Shown: positions 42,572 to 52,450, counted from the stretch's first letter. The stretch is 64,000 bases of DNA from Bacteroidales bacterium (GCA_024763075.1 JANTGF010000013.1:1-64000), one strand, 5' to 3'. The notes: generated from the sequence alone by a model not told the origin. A program made the numbers and translations.

Positions 42572-45202
42572 TTATTCATTTGACACTTTTGAACCTTTCT
42601 CTGTGATAACATGAATGAAACCTGAAATATTTCTTACCTCCAGGCCACTTAGCCTTTTCTCATAAATATCACAAATGTAATAATAGACTCCGGGCGCTAC
42701 AATTTTGTTTTTTCCTTTATACATTCCATTCCAGTTAATATATGGATCATCCGTTTCGTAAACCAGCACCCCGGACCGGCTGTAAATTTTCATATCCACT
42801 TTTTCAATAAACGGACTTGTTCTGGATATTAAAACATCATTTATATTATCTCCGTTTGGAGTAAATACATTCGGTAACTCAAAATAAACACAACTATCCA
42901 CACACATAACCGGACTCGATAATTCACTTTCATTTCCCAACAGATCAACCGCCTTCACAGCATAACAGCCAGCCAGTGAATTTGCTATAAAATGTTTATA
43001 AGTGGTATCCTCGGGAGAATCCGGTTCAGCAATCAGGCTTAATTCTTCATCCAGCCCGGCTTTAAAATACAATTTATAAGATGCTACATCATCGGCACAG
43101 GAATTATTGGGGTTTGTCCAGACCACATAATTATATAGGCTGTCGCACAAGGATGCCACACTTAGCACCGGTGGGCAGGGCGGTTCATTATCCACAGGAA
43201 TTCCACATACCTCATGAGAATAATTCAGAAGCGGTGATGGCAGACTGGGCCGGTTATACGAACCAATGGATTTTATTTTATAACAATATTCTTTAGCGTT
43301 TTCCAGTCCGGTATCAATATAAACAGTATCATTGGTAAAACCTATGGAGTCAAATTCCATGGTAGTTTTATTCTGCCTGTAAACCACATAAACTGTATTG
43401 ATCCATGGCACATTTTTCCGGCATCGGATTTCAATCTGCCGGTCTCTTGGTACAATCTTTAGAAAGATGGTAGACGCTTCACCAGGTGAACCGATCAGGA
43501 ACCTGTTTCCGGGCTCATCATTATACAACTCAATCCTGTACGTATAGGGAAAGTCTAAAGTATTGATAAGTGTATCAATAAATGAGGTATCATTCAGATC
43601 TGCAGTTTTAAAAGACAGAATCTGAGAATAGTTTAAACCCCAGAGATCAGGAGATCTGTAGATTACGTATTCATATGGTCCGTTGGCAGGAATGGTATCC
43701 AACCTTTTTGGTTTTGCCCATGCAACATAAACCGAACCATTTTCAGTATCCGTATTCCGGACAGATACATTTGTTAAAATCGGTATTCCGTTAATCAGAA
43801 TGCTACAAACTTCTTCAGAGGCAACACTCTCGCTTCCATCAGGATAAACAGCCACCACCATATAACAATAATCGGTTCCCTGCATCAAACCACCACCATT
43901 ATTATCATCAATATAAATTGTATCTGCCGGACCGGAGGTCTCTCCTATCTGAACGTATCCTGTTTCTGATGGAATTCCACTTTCACAGCTGTCCGGCACA
44001 AAACCTGTGTAACCGATTCTCCTGTAAACCCTGTACTTCTCGATGATAGAACAAGTATCTTTTGACCAGCTAAGCCTGATCAGATGACTGGAAGGATCCG
44101 CATTAAGATTTCTTATCGGTGGGCCTAAAACTTTGATATTAAAATTACTGATAGCAACGAGAGAAAGATCAGGATTATTGTCTTCCGCTTTAATAATGGC
44201 GGTGTAAGGTTGCTGCCTGGCGTGAGTACAAACTGTTTTCCATCTGAACACTGAAGTTACTTTCCCCGGTTCAGAAAATACCGTTTGAAATTCAGCAGGA
44301 CTATTTTCCTGATAAAAAACACCACCGGTAACCAGATGGCGAATGGAATCACCATCTTCATCCGTACTTGTAATGGTGTAAACTATAGTATCTCCTGCAA
44401 CCACACAAAAATCTCTTAAAGGCTGTGTAACCGGAGGATTATTATCTGTGTTATGAACATCTATTTGCAGATCCCTTACTACATTCCCGATCTTCACACC
44501 ATCCCTGTACTCTTCGATATTCATAGCAACATTATATTTCCCTGTGTCAACAGGGGTATTCCATACAAGATCTCCACTAACCGGATCAACGTAAAGTGTA
44601 TCACTTGCCGGGGGAAAAGTATAATTCTCAATTGGAATACCATCTTCTCTGGTACAAACGGCAAGGCTGTAGGCAAGACTGTCACCATCCTCATCATAAG
44701 CTGCAGGATTATGGATAAACAATTTTCCACGGGCAGCCTTATCGTAAGGAGGATTTAAAAGAAGTGGAGTACTGTTACCCCCCAGCCCGGAGTTAACCAT
44801 TAGAGTTGTCTGAATGGAAAAAACCACATTTACCGAGTTAGGAATGTTCAAAATACCATAGTTTCTGTTTGGATCCTGTACGGTAATCCGGTAAACCCCG
44901 GGCCCGGGATAAGTATGCCGGATGATATAGCGGTTTCGCCGGTAAAAATTCGGCAGGGAGATCTTCTCAACCCTTGGAGCAATGGAGGTCGTACCATCTC
45001 CCCAGTCCACCGGAAGCTGATTCCTGTCAGCTGCACTCAGAGTATAGGTATAAGTCCAGATGGTTATTTCAAAAGTCAGATCGGAAATTTGCTTATAGGT
45101 AATTTCCCCGGCCCGGTTATGTGTAGCATAAGCATCCCTGCTAAATAAGCCCAGACCTATTAATATTATAATTAATGCTTTGTTAAAATATCTCCCTTTC
45201 AT
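42572..45202 (-). CDS. T9SS type B sorted secreted protein (gliding-motility-associated C-terminal domain)
   Basis: An 876-residue secreted protein with a signal peptide ending near DAYA. Domains in order: an N-terminal beta domain with PKD-like DWGDGTTS and TYPGPGVYRITV, cadherin-like or Ig-like segments (DEDGDSLAYSL, TSTDEDGDSIRHL), several fibronectin type III-like units (RLSWSKDTCSIIEKYRVYR, YVAWAKPKRLDTI), and the C-terminal domain with VFTPNGDNINDVL and SRSGVLVYETDDPYINWNG. The last is the CHU_C/type B sorting signal used by the Por secretion system. I chose the ATG at 45202 because the frame opens with TTG at 45205. It may be a cell-surface or gliding-related adhesin. Confidence 0.85.
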   Translation of the reverse strand: MKGRYFNKALIIILIGLGLFSRDAYATHNRAGEITYKQISDLTFEITIWTYTYTLSAADRNQLPVDWGDGTTSIAPRVEKISLPNFYRRNRYIIRHTYPGPGVYRITVQDPNRNYGILNIPNSVNVVFSIQTTLMVNSGLGGNSTPLLLNPPYDKAARGKLFIHNPAAYDEDGDSLAYSLAVCTREDGIPIENYTFPPASDTLYVDPVSGDLVWNTPVDTGKYNVAMNIEEYRDGVKIGNVVRDLQIDVHNTDNNPPVTQPLRDFCVVAGDTIVYTITSTDEDGDSIRHLVTGGVFYQENSPAEFQTVFSEPGKVTSVFRWKTVCTHARQQPYTAIIKAEDNNPDLSLVAISNFNIKVLGPPIRNLNADPSSHLIRLSWSKDTCSIIEKYRVYRRIGYTGFVPDSCESGIPSETGYVQIGETSGPADTIYIDDNNGGGLMQGTDYCYMVVAVYPDGSESVASEEVCSILINGIPILTNVSVRNTDTENGSVYVAWAKPKRLDTIPANGPYEYVIYRSPDLWGLNYSQILSFKTADLNDTSFIDTLINTLDFPYTYRIELYNDEPGNRFLIGSPGEASTIFLKIVPRDRQIEIRCRKNVPWINTVYVVYRQNKTTMEFDSIGFTNDTVYIDTGLENAKEYCYKIKSIGSYNRPSLPSPLLNYSHEVCGIPVDNEPPCPPVLSVASLCDSLYNYVVWTNPNNSCADDVASYKLYFKAGLDEELSLIAEPDSPEDTTYKHFIANSLAGCYAVKAVDLLGNESELSSPVMCVDSCVYFELPNVFTPNGDNINDVLISRTSPFIEKVDMKIYSRSGVLVYETDDPYINWNGMYKGKNKIVAPGVYYYICDIYEKRLSGLEVRNISGFIHVITEKGSKVSNE

Positions 45203-45231
45203 CAATACTTCAGTAATTACAACCTGTAAAA

Positions 45232-45726
45232 TTAATCATTGCTTAGGTCAAAGACAATTTTTTCTTTACCCTGCTTTAAACTATACGCTTTTTCGATCTT
45301 TCCAAACTTAAACATAAACAGATTCTTCTGATCATCAAACATATCCATCATAAGTTTATCTTCCACTTCAACTCTTTTTGTATCCGGCGGGCAGGGATAA
45401 GAGTAAAAAATCCAGATAGATTTATCCCTGATCTCTGCGTTTTTAAGGTTCCCTGCCAGTAATTTTCCATCTGCTATTATTTTAAAATGATCCGATATAT
45501 ATTTTGAAAAGTACATTTCCTTGTCTTTTCTTTCATCCGGTTGCGTTAGTTTCAAATATACCCCATAATTCTTTTGTATGATGGTTTCGAAATCATCCCA
45601 AAAAATTTTAAAGTACACATCAAAAGCCTTTTTATCCTGAACATATTCCATATTTGTAACCGAAATATGAATGGGATGAAAGCCGGCCATCATAAATAAT
45701 ACCGTAAGAATCTTACCACTTAACAC
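45232..45726 (-). CDS. DUF6702-family envelope protein
   Basis: A 164-residue protein with a hydrophobic N terminus (ILTVLFMMAGFHPIHIS) and a beta-rich body matching DUF6702: HPIHISVTNMEYVQDKKAFDVYFKIFWDDFE near the start and a FMFKFGKIEKAYSLKQGKEK end. The start codon is GTG at 45726 because an upstream ATG is blocked by an in-frame TAA. It is divergent from the HupE/UreJ-like gene, a pairing often seen in Bacteroidota. Function is unknown; metal-related transport is a guess from the neighbour. Confidence 0.7.
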   Translation of the reverse strand: MLSGKILTVLFMMAGFHPIHISVTNMEYVQDKKAFDVYFKIFWDDFETIIQKNYGVYLKLTQPDERKDKEMYFSKYISDHFKIIADGKLLAGNLKNAEIRDKSIWIFYSYPCPPDTKRVEVEDKLMMDMFDDQKNLFMFKFGKIEKAYSLKQGKEKIVFDLSND

Positions 45727-45796
45727 TTCATTAATTTTTCAAACTGTTTCTGCAAATTATAAATAAAATTTTTATTCCTTTGAAAAAAATTTCTGA

Positions 45797-46384
45797 ATGA
45801 ATATTTTCCAGCTCTATTTAAATCTTGGTTTTCATCATATTGCTGATCTGAAAGCTTACGATCATATATTATTTATCATATCCCTTTGTGCTGTTTACAG
45901 CTTTTCTGAATGGAAAAAAGTACTGATTCTGGTCACCGCTTTTACCATCGGGCATTCCCTTACCCTTGCTCTTGCTACCTTAAATGTATTAAAGGTAAAC
46001 GTTGACTGGATCGAATTTCTTATTCCGCTTACCATCTTTTTAACTGCATTTGCTAATGTACTACAAAAATCGGGCAAAGTTTCTTCAGGAAGACATCTTT
46101 TTAAATATTTTACGGCTATGTTTTTTGGATTGATCCACGGACTTGGGTTCTCAAGCTATTTGAAAAGCCTTCTGGGCCAGGAAGATAACATCATCACACC
46201 ACTATTTGCTTTTAATATCGGAATTGAATTCGGACAAATTATTATTGTTGCCATCATAATGATCTCAACCTGGATTCTTGTGGATATTTTCCATTACAAG
46301 AAACGTGATTGGGTCCTGATACTTTCCGGAGCCGGACTGGGAATATCCCTTGTATTAATGATTGACCGGTTTCCCGGGTTCTAA
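45797..46384 (+). CDS. HupE/UreJ-family membrane protein
   Basis: A 195-residue integral membrane protein with six hydrophobic helices. The first contains the family motif LGFHHIADLKAYDHILFII with His and Asp residues that may bind metal, then FTIGHSLTLALA with another His, and HGLGFSSYLKSLLG. HupE/UreJ proteins are nickel or cobalt permeases linked to hydrogenase or urease, but this subfamily in Bacteroidota has not been shown to carry nickel. It is divergent from the DUF6702 gene. The lar operon elsewhere in the window needs nickel, so a supply role is possible but speculative. Confidence 0.75.
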   Translation: MNIFQLYLNLGFHHIADLKAYDHILFIISLCAVYSFSEWKKVLILVTAFTIGHSLTLALATLNVLKVNVDWIEFLIPLTIFLTAFANVLQKSGKVSSGRHLFKYFTAMFFGLIHGLGFSSYLKSLLGQEDNIITPLFAFNIGIEFGQIIIVAIIMISTWILVDIFHYKKRDWVLILSGAGLGISLVLMIDRFPGF

Positions 46385-46395
46385 TTATGATCCAT

Positions 46396-46418
46396 GGATA
46401 AAGGATTACTCTTTATCC
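46396..46418. terminator. Hairpin between hupE-like and aroQ 3' ends
   Basis: GGATAAAG (46396-46403) and CTTTATCC (46411-46418) form a perfect 8-bp stem between convergent genes, overlapping the last codons of aroQ. There is no clear T run, so it is a weak or bidirectional terminator candidate. Confidence 0.35.
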
Positions 46419-46840
46419 GAGTTTATCACTCTTAATGCCTCAATGGCCAGCCGGTATGAGTCCATTCCAAAGCCCATTATACTTCCCTTACAGGCATTGG
46501 CTATAAAAGAAATATGCCGGAATTCCTCCCTGGAAAGAATATTGGTTATATGGACCTCAACAGCCGGCACTTTGACTGACCTGACAGCATCCGCAATGGC
46601 AACAGAAGTATGGGTGTATGCACCTGCATTGATCACAATTCCATCATATGTAAACCCAACTTCCTGAATCTTATCTATGAGCAACCCTTCCACATTGGAC
46701 TGAAAATAATCAATTTCGTAATCTGAAAAAAGATCTTTCAATATCTTCAGGTATTCCTCAAATGACATGGAACCGTATTTGCCCGGTTCTCTTTTACCCA
46801 ACAAATTCAGGTTCGGCCCGTTTATTATTTGTATCTTCAT
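46406..46840 (-). CDS. aroQ: 3-dehydroquinate dehydratase, type II
   Basis: A 144-residue AroQ that dehydrates 3-dehydroquinate in the shikimate pathway. The protein begins MKIQIINGPNLNLLGKREPG with the catalytic Tyr region at YGSMSFEEYL, the QSNVEGLLIDKI segment, NAGAYTHTSVAIADA, and the EVHITNILSREEFRHIS motif with the catalytic His. I chose the ATG at 46840 because it matches the family N terminus and lies just after a good -7 element; the longer frame would extend past that promoter. It supplies a step missing from the aromatic operon. Confidence 0.95.
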   Translation of the reverse strand: MKIQIINGPNLNLLGKREPGKYGSMSFEEYLKILKDLFSDYEIDYFQSNVEGLLIDKIQEVGFTYDGIVINAGAYTHTSVAIADAVRSVKVPAVEVHITNILSREEFRHISFIANACKGSIMGFGMDSYRLAIEALRVINSDKE

Positions 46841-46867
46841 CACGTAAAAAACTTTTATTAAAGGAAA

Positions 46868-46875
46868 CAAAAATA
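46868..46875 (-). promoter_or_regulatory. Predicted -7 element of aroQ
   Basis: On the minus strand TATTTTTG matches TAnnTTTG, 28 bases before the aroQ ATG at 46840. It supports the short aroQ start over the longer frame that begins near 46948. Confidence 0.5.
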
Positions 46876-46920
46876 CTTGAAAAATTGCAATTTTGCCGAT
46901 TAAATAACTTGTTATAAAAC

Positions 46921-47826
46921 ATGCAAAAGACCTGGACTTTCCATACAAAAGGTTTCAAAGCATTTCTGAGCATAGAAAAATCCCTTTCTGTGAATTCTGT
47001 TGAGGCTTATATACATGATGTGAAAAAATTGCTGCAGTATTTTGAAATCTCAGGAATTACCTCCAGACCTGACCAGGTTTCACAGAGTGAATTGCGTGCA
47101 TTTATAAAGTGGATTAATGAACTGGGTGTCAGTGCCAGAACGCAGGCCAGAATCATTTCCGGACTTAAATCATTTTTCAAATATCTGTTAATGGATGATT
47201 TCATACAAAAAGATCCTGCCCGCTTACTCGAAGCACCAAAGCTTGGAAGAAAATTACCGGAGGTTCTTTCCCTGAGTGAAATCAATGCTATAGTTTCAGC
47301 CATTGATTTAAGTAAACCCGGGGGGCAAAGAAATAAGGCAGTAATTGAAACGTTATATGGTTGCGGTCTCCGTGTTTCTGAGCTGGTGAACCTGAAAATT
47401 TCAAATTTATACCTGAAACTGGGATTTATTAAAGTTACAGGAAAAGGCAATAAAGAAAGGCTGGTTCCCATTGGAGATACCGCTGTTAAAGAAATAAACT
47501 CCTGGTTTATTGACCGTAACCAGCTAAAGAAAATAGAAAAAGAAGCTGAAAACATTGTTTTTCTAACACGGAACGGAAGAAAAATATCCAGAGTCATGAT
47601 CTTTATGATCATCAAAGATCTGGCCGAAAAATGTGGTATAGAGAAAAACATCAGTCCGCATACTTTCCGGCATTCTTTTGCCAGCCATTTGGTGGATGCC
47701 GGCGCTGATCTCAGAGCAGTTCAGGAAATGCTGGGTCATGAATCCATTACCACCACCGAAATCTACACCCACCTGGACAGGGATTATCTGAGAAGCGCGA
47801 TCATTGAATTCCATCCACGGTCCTAA
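46921..47826 (+). CDS. xerD: Tyrosine recombinase XerD/XerC-like
   Basis: A 301-residue site-specific recombinase. The N-terminal SAM-like core-binding domain (about residues 5-90) precedes the catalytic domain with Arg151 (GCGLRVSEL), Lys175 (VTGKGNKER), His247 and Arg250 (SPHTFRHSF), His273 (MLGHES) and the nucleophile Tyr282 (TEIYTHLD). All six active-site residues are present. Its length and single-copy context fit the chromosome-dimer-resolving XerC/D type; XerC and XerD cannot be told apart by eye. No mobile element is around it. Confidence 0.9.
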   Translation: MQKTWTFHTKGFKAFLSIEKSLSVNSVEAYIHDVKKLLQYFEISGITSRPDQVSQSELRAFIKWINELGVSARTQARIISGLKSFFKYLLMDDFIQKDPARLLEAPKLGRKLPEVLSLSEINAIVSAIDLSKPGGQRNKAVIETLYGCGLRVSELVNLKISNLYLKLGFIKVTGKGNKERLVPIGDTAVKEINSWFIDRNQLKKIEKEAENIVFLTRNGRKISRVMIFMIIKDLAEKCGIEKNISPHTFRHSFASHLVDAGADLRAVQEMLGHESITTTEIYTHLDRDYLRSAIIEFHPRS

Positions 47827-47851
47827 AAAGGGATTTCAGGGGTATCTTTGT

Positions 47852-49480
47852 TTACAACTTTGTCATCTTACCGGTACTTCTTCCCTCCCGGGTCTCAAGC
47901 TTATAAAAATATATCCCCGCGGATAGTTCAGTTCCACTGATTTCGATAATATGCTTACCTGCTGACCTGCCTTCCTCAGCCCATGATAAAACCAAACTTC
48001 CTATACTGTTATAGATATCTAGTTGCACATCAGATTTTTGACGGAGGGTGTAAGAAAACCTTACAGTTTCCCTGAATGGATTCGGATAACAGTTGATAAC
48101 CGGAGTTGCTTTATTCTCAATTATGCCAGAGGCTGATTCCTCCAGCTTTGCCAAAAATAAATCATATCCACCTACAGGTGAAAAAGACTCTCCCCCAATC
48201 ATCAGTTCTTCCACAAAATCTCCTGCTAAATAAATACTTCCATCCAAATCCGATCTACAATCCCTGATGCTCAGGGATCCCGTTCCTTCCACCTGATAAA
48301 TCCATTCCATACTGCCGGATGTATCCATGCGAACTACAAAACCATCACTATACCCTTCTGAATTAAAAGTCTTTAGTCCAAAGTCAACAGACTGCTCAAA
48401 TATTCCCGCGAGATATATTTCATTATCAGAATTTATATCCATGCTCATGGTTTCATCGCTCCCGGAACCACCGTAGGATGCTGACCAGAGAAAACCGGAA
48501 TTTGGTTTATATTTTGCCAGGAAAATATCATAAAGGCCCTTTGAGTAATGCTTATCCGTTCCTATTGTAATATTATCCATATACCAGCCCGAAATGTATA
48601 TATTGGATGAACTATCAATTGCCATCCCCTGGATTGCCTCATTACCAGGCCCCCCGGCAGAGACTACTTCCAGTACAGCCCCGTCAGAGGAATATCTGGC
48701 AATATACAGATCAGCATACCCTGTTGAAGAAACAGTAATGGTATCAAAACTTGCCAGATCATTAAAATATCCACTTACCACAATATCTCCGGATTTTGTA
48801 ATCCCAACATTTTCACCCCCGTCCCAGTTGGAACCTCCACCACTTGTTGCCCATTGACAAATCCCCTCACCATTATATTTTGCTACAAACATGTCAGAAA
48901 AACCCACATAAGGAACTGTAAAGCTCCCAAATTCTGCAACGTAATTAATATCACCTGAAATTACAATATTCCCTGAATCGTCAGCAGCAATTGATTTTCC
49001 TCTGTCCTCATTTACCCCTCCTGCACTTTCTGCCCATAAAAAATCACCATTAAGCTTATATTTTACAATAAACACATCCATCGTCCCGGCAGAATTTAAT
49101 AAAGTATCTCCGATAGAAATCTGGTCTCTGAAAGTTCCAACTACATATACATTATTATGATCTATACATATGTCATTTCCACTGTCCTCCCAGGCTCCTG
49201 CTCCATATCTCAACCAGTTTAAGGAACCATCCGGTTTAATACTCCCCACAAACATATCTTCCCTGCCCAAAGAAATAACAGTTTCACCAAAAAGCATTGA
49301 AGTATCCTGAAATGACCCGGTTATGTATATATTTCCGGAATCATCAAGATCAATAGCATGAATGGATTCGTTATGCATTCTTCCGCTGGTTTTTGTCCAA
49401 TGACCGGAAGACTGACTCAAAGAGTTAAGTGAGAAGCATATTAATAAAATGAAACCGGATGCAAAGATTTTAGTCTTCAT
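47852..49480 (-). CDS. T9SS type A sorted protein with SBBP beta-propeller repeats
   Basis: A 542-residue secreted protein with a signal peptide of about 22 residues (FILLICFSLNSLSQ). Residues about 40-430 hold seven SBBP-type repeats of roughly 55 residues, each with a core like GNIYITGSFQDT or DIVVSGYFND, forming a beta-propeller. The C-terminal 85 residues (INCYPNPFRETVRFSY, then LDIYNSIGSLVLS, SAGKHIIEIS, LSAGIYFYKLETREG) form the type A Por secretion sorting domain. The protein is exported to the surface. Its role is unknown. It is tail to tail with xerD. Confidence 0.85.
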   Translation of the reverse strand: MKTKIFASGFILLICFSLNSLSQSSGHWTKTSGRMHNESIHAIDLDDSGNIYITGSFQDTSMLFGETVISLGREDMFVGSIKPDGSLNWLRYGAGAWEDSGNDICIDHNNVYVVGTFRDQISIGDTLLNSAGTMDVFIVKYKLNGDFLWAESAGGVNEDRGKSIAADDSGNIVISGDINYVAEFGSFTVPYVGFSDMFVAKYNGEGICQWATSGGGSNWDGGENVGITKSGDIVVSGYFNDLASFDTITVSSTGYADLYIARYSSDGAVLEVVSAGGPGNEAIQGMAIDSSSNIYISGWYMDNITIGTDKHYSKGLYDIFLAKYKPNSGFLWSASYGGSGSDETMSMDINSDNEIYLAGIFEQSVDFGLKTFNSEGYSDGFVVRMDTSGSMEWIYQVEGTGSLSIRDCRSDLDGSIYLAGDFVEELMIGGESFSPVGGYDLFLAKLEESASGIIENKATPVINCYPNPFRETVRFSYTLRQKSDVQLDIYNSIGSLVLSWAEEGRSAGKHIIEISGTELSAGIYFYKLETREGRSTGKMTKL

Positions 49481-49658
49481 AGTAAAAAGTTTACTCAGTG
49501 AAACAAAATTTTAGAATGCAATAGTGAGATCAAAAAAGGAAAATCTATATCTTTTTGAATTCAGTCAAAAAAGTTACAAAAAAAAATGGAAACTACCAAA
49601 TCTGTTAATATTTTCACAAATCAATATCTATGGTTTTCACAAATCGAAAATTTATTAC

Positions 49659-49666
49659 TACTTTTG
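49659..49666 (+). promoter_or_regulatory. Predicted -7 element upstream of ppdK
   Basis: TACTTTTG matches TAnnTTTG, 38 bases before the ppdK ATG at 49705. A TTTTC at about 49634-49638 could be a weak -33 element. Confidence 0.5.
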
Positions 49667-49704
49667 GGGTCATTTTTGAAAAGTAATTTAATAAATTAAA
49701 GATT

Positions 49705-52431
49705 ATGTCAGAAGTAAAAAGAGTTTACACATTTGGAAATAAAAAAGCAGAAGGTAATTCGGGTATGAAGAATCTGCTGGGCGGGAAAGGTGCGAATCTC
49801 GCAGAAATGAATCTTATTGGTGTTCCGGTACCTCCGGGATTCACCATCACTACGGATGTTTGTACAGAATACAATGAGTTGGGAAGAGATAAAGTGGTTG
49901 AGCTTTTAAAAGAAGATGTTGAGCAGGCGGTTAAGCATGTGGAAAATATAATGGGAATGGAATTCGGCAGTAAAGACAATCCGCTGCTTGTTTCGGTTCG
50001 TTCAGGTGCCAGGGCTTCCATGCCGGGAATGATGGACACTGTACTGAACCTGGGGATGAATGAGGATGCAGTTACCGGACTAATTGCAAAAACAGGGAAT
50101 GAAAGATTTGTCTGGGACTCTTACCGCCGTTTTGTTCAGATGTACGGGGATGTGGTTTTAGGAATGAAACCGACCACTAAAGAAGATATTGATCCTTTTG
50201 AAGAGATCATTGAGAAGATGAAGGAAGAAAAAGGGGTTGAACTGGATACTGACCTTACCGTAAATGATCTGAAAGAACTGGTTGAAAGGTTTAAAAAAGC
50301 GGTAAAAGATAAAACAGGACATGATTTCCCAACCGACCCATGGGATCAGCTTTGGGGATCTGTTATGGCCGTTTTTGACAGCTGGAATAATGACCGTGCC
50401 ATCTATTATCGTAAACTGAATAAGATTCCGGATGAATGGGGTACTGCAGTGAATGTTCAGGCTATGGTATTTGGCAACATGGGTGAAACTTCTGCAACAG
50501 GGGTAGCTTTCACCAGAGATGCCGGTACAGGAGAGAATATTTTTAACGGTGAATACCTTATCAACGCTCAGGGTGAAGATGTGGTAGCAGGAATCCGTAC
50601 TCCTCAGCAGATTACTAAAGAGGGCTCTCTACGCTGGGCTAAGTTAGCAAATGTTACAGAGGAGGACCGGGCGAAAAACTATCCTTCACTGGAAGAGACC
50701 ATGCCCTCACTTTATCAGGAGCTTTTTGATATCCAGACAAAACTGGAAAACCATTATAAGGATATGCAGGATCTTGAATTTACGATTCAGGAAGGCAAAT
50801 TATGGCTGCTCCAAACCCGTAACGGTAAACGTACAGGAGCTGCAATGATCAAGATCTCAATGGATCTTTTGCGTGAAGGTAAAATTGATGAGAAAACAGC
50901 CATCATGAGAAATGAGCCCGAAAAACTGGACGAACTTCTCCACCCTGTTTTTGATGCGAATGCAATTAAAAATGCCAATGTTGTGGCGAATGGCTTACCG
51001 GCATCACCAGGTGCGGCAACAGGCCAGATCGTTTTCTTTGCTGATGAAGCAGAAAAATGGGCCGAAGAAGGAAAAGAAGTTGTACTTATAAGAATTGAAA
51101 CTTCTCCTGAAGACCTGGCAGGAATGCATGTTTCCAATGGCATCCTTACTGCACGTGGAGGAATGACCTCACATGCTGCTGTTGTTGCCAGAGGGATGGG
51201 AAAATGCTGTGTTTCAGGTGCAGGCAGTGCAATTATTGACTATAAAACCCGTACGTTAACAGCCGGTGGTAAAGTATTTAAGGAAGGTGACTGGATTTCA
51301 CTAAACGGGACCACCGGTGATGTTTATGAAGGAAAAATTGACACCATTGATCCTGAATTAAGCGGGGACTTTGGTGAGGTGCTGGCACTTGCTGACAAAT
51401 ATTCAAAAATGCTGGTAAGAACAAATGCGGATACTCCCCATGATTCAACAGTAGCCCGGAACTTTGGAGCAAAAGGTATTGGCCTTTGCAGAACCGAACA
51501 TATGTTTTTCGAAGGTGAAAGAATTGTTGCCATGCGGGAAATGATCCTTGCCGATGATGAAGAAGGAAGAAGAGAGGCTCTAAAAAAACTGCTCCCTATT
51601 CAAAGGTCTGACTTTGAAGGTATATTTGAGGCTATGCACGATCTTCCGGTAACTATCAGACTTCTGGACCCGCCTTTGCATGAATTCATTCCTCATGAGG
51701 AAGCAAACCAGAAAGAAATGGCTGATGAAATGGGAATTAGCATAGAAGCAATTAAGGCAAAAGTAGAATCCCTGCACGAATTTAACCCCATGTTGGGACA
51801 CCGGGGCTGCCGTCTGGGTAACACTTATCCCGAGATTACAGAAATGCAGGCCCGTGCAATTATTGAAGCCGCCATGAATCTTAAGGAGAAAGGGATCACT
51901 GCTCTTCCTGAAATTATGGTTCCTCTGATTGGTACTCTTGAGGAATTTAAACTTCAGGAAAAAATAATCAGGGAAACTGCCGAAGCCGTATTTAATGAAA
52001 GAGGCGATAAGATCAATTACATGGTAGGTACCATGATTGAGATACCCAGAGCAGCCCTTACAGCTGATAAGATTGCCGCTGCTGCTGAATTCTTTTCATT
52101 TGGAACCAATGACCTGACACAAATGGGCTTTGGATATTCCAGGGATGATGCAGGAAAATTCCTTCCAATCTATATTGAGAAAGGCATCCTGAAAAATGAT
52201 CCTTTCCAGGTACTTGACAGAGAAGGTATTGGCCAATTGGTTGAAATGGGAACGAAAAAAGGAAGAAGTACCCGTCCGGAATTGAAAGTAGGTATTTGTG
52301 GCGAACATGGTGGTGAACCCAGTTCAGTTGAGTTCTGCCACATGGTAGGCATGAATTATGTAAGCTGCTCACCTTTCAGGGTACCCATTGCACGTCTGGC
52401 AGCAGCACAGGCAAATATTGTTAACGGTTAA
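49705..52431 (+). CDS. ppdK: Pyruvate, phosphate dikinase
   Basis: A 908-residue PPDK that interconverts pyruvate and PEP using ATP and phosphate, or works in the glycolytic direction with PPi. It has the N-terminal ATP-grasp domain (GGKGANLAEMNLIGVPVPPGF, SVRSGARASMPGMMDTVLN), the phosphohistidine domain with GGMTSHAAVVARGMGKCC (catalytic His490), and the PEP-binding C-terminal barrel with LRTEHMFF-type CRTEHMFF, GTNDLTQ and VGICGEHGGEP carrying the catalytic Cys. Length fits the family. It has its own -7 element and a strong terminator, so it is monocistronic. Confidence 0.97.
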   Translation: MSEVKRVYTFGNKKAEGNSGMKNLLGGKGANLAEMNLIGVPVPPGFTITTDVCTEYNELGRDKVVELLKEDVEQAVKHVENIMGMEFGSKDNPLLVSVRSGARASMPGMMDTVLNLGMNEDAVTGLIAKTGNERFVWDSYRRFVQMYGDVVLGMKPTTKEDIDPFEEIIEKMKEEKGVELDTDLTVNDLKELVERFKKAVKDKTGHDFPTDPWDQLWGSVMAVFDSWNNDRAIYYRKLNKIPDEWGTAVNVQAMVFGNMGETSATGVAFTRDAGTGENIFNGEYLINAQGEDVVAGIRTPQQITKEGSLRWAKLANVTEEDRAKNYPSLEETMPSLYQELFDIQTKLENHYKDMQDLEFTIQEGKLWLLQTRNGKRTGAAMIKISMDLLREGKIDEKTAIMRNEPEKLDELLHPVFDANAIKNANVVANGLPASPGAATGQIVFFADEAEKWAEEGKEVVLIRIETSPEDLAGMHVSNGILTARGGMTSHAAVVARGMGKCCVSGAGSAIIDYKTRTLTAGGKVFKEGDWISLNGTTGDVYEGKIDTIDPELSGDFGEVLALADKYSKMLVRTNADTPHDSTVARNFGAKGIGLCRTEHMFFEGERIVAMREMILADDEEGRREALKKLLPIQRSDFEGIFEAMHDLPVTIRLLDPPLHEFIPHEEANQKEMADEMGISIEAIKAKVESLHEFNPMLGHRGCRLGNTYPEITEMQARAIIEAAMNLKEKGITALPEIMVPLIGTLEEFKLQEKIIRETAEAVFNERGDKINYMVGTMIEIPRAALTADKIAAAAEFFSFGTNDLTQMGFGYSRDDAGKFLPIYIEKGILKNDPFQVLDREGIGQLVEMGTKKGRSTRPELKVGICGEHGGEPSSVEFCHMVGMNYVSCSPFRVPIARLAAAQANIVNG

Positions 52432-52450
52432 TCCAGCATAATAATTTCCA

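Noticed and set aside
47007-47651. 214-residue frame antisense to xerD
   Set aside because: Shadow of a clearly conserved recombinase with all catalytic residues on the plus strand.
46921-47826. Integrase of a mobile element
   Set aside because: No att-like repeats, cargo or tRNA target are nearby; length and context fit the housekeeping XerC/D type.
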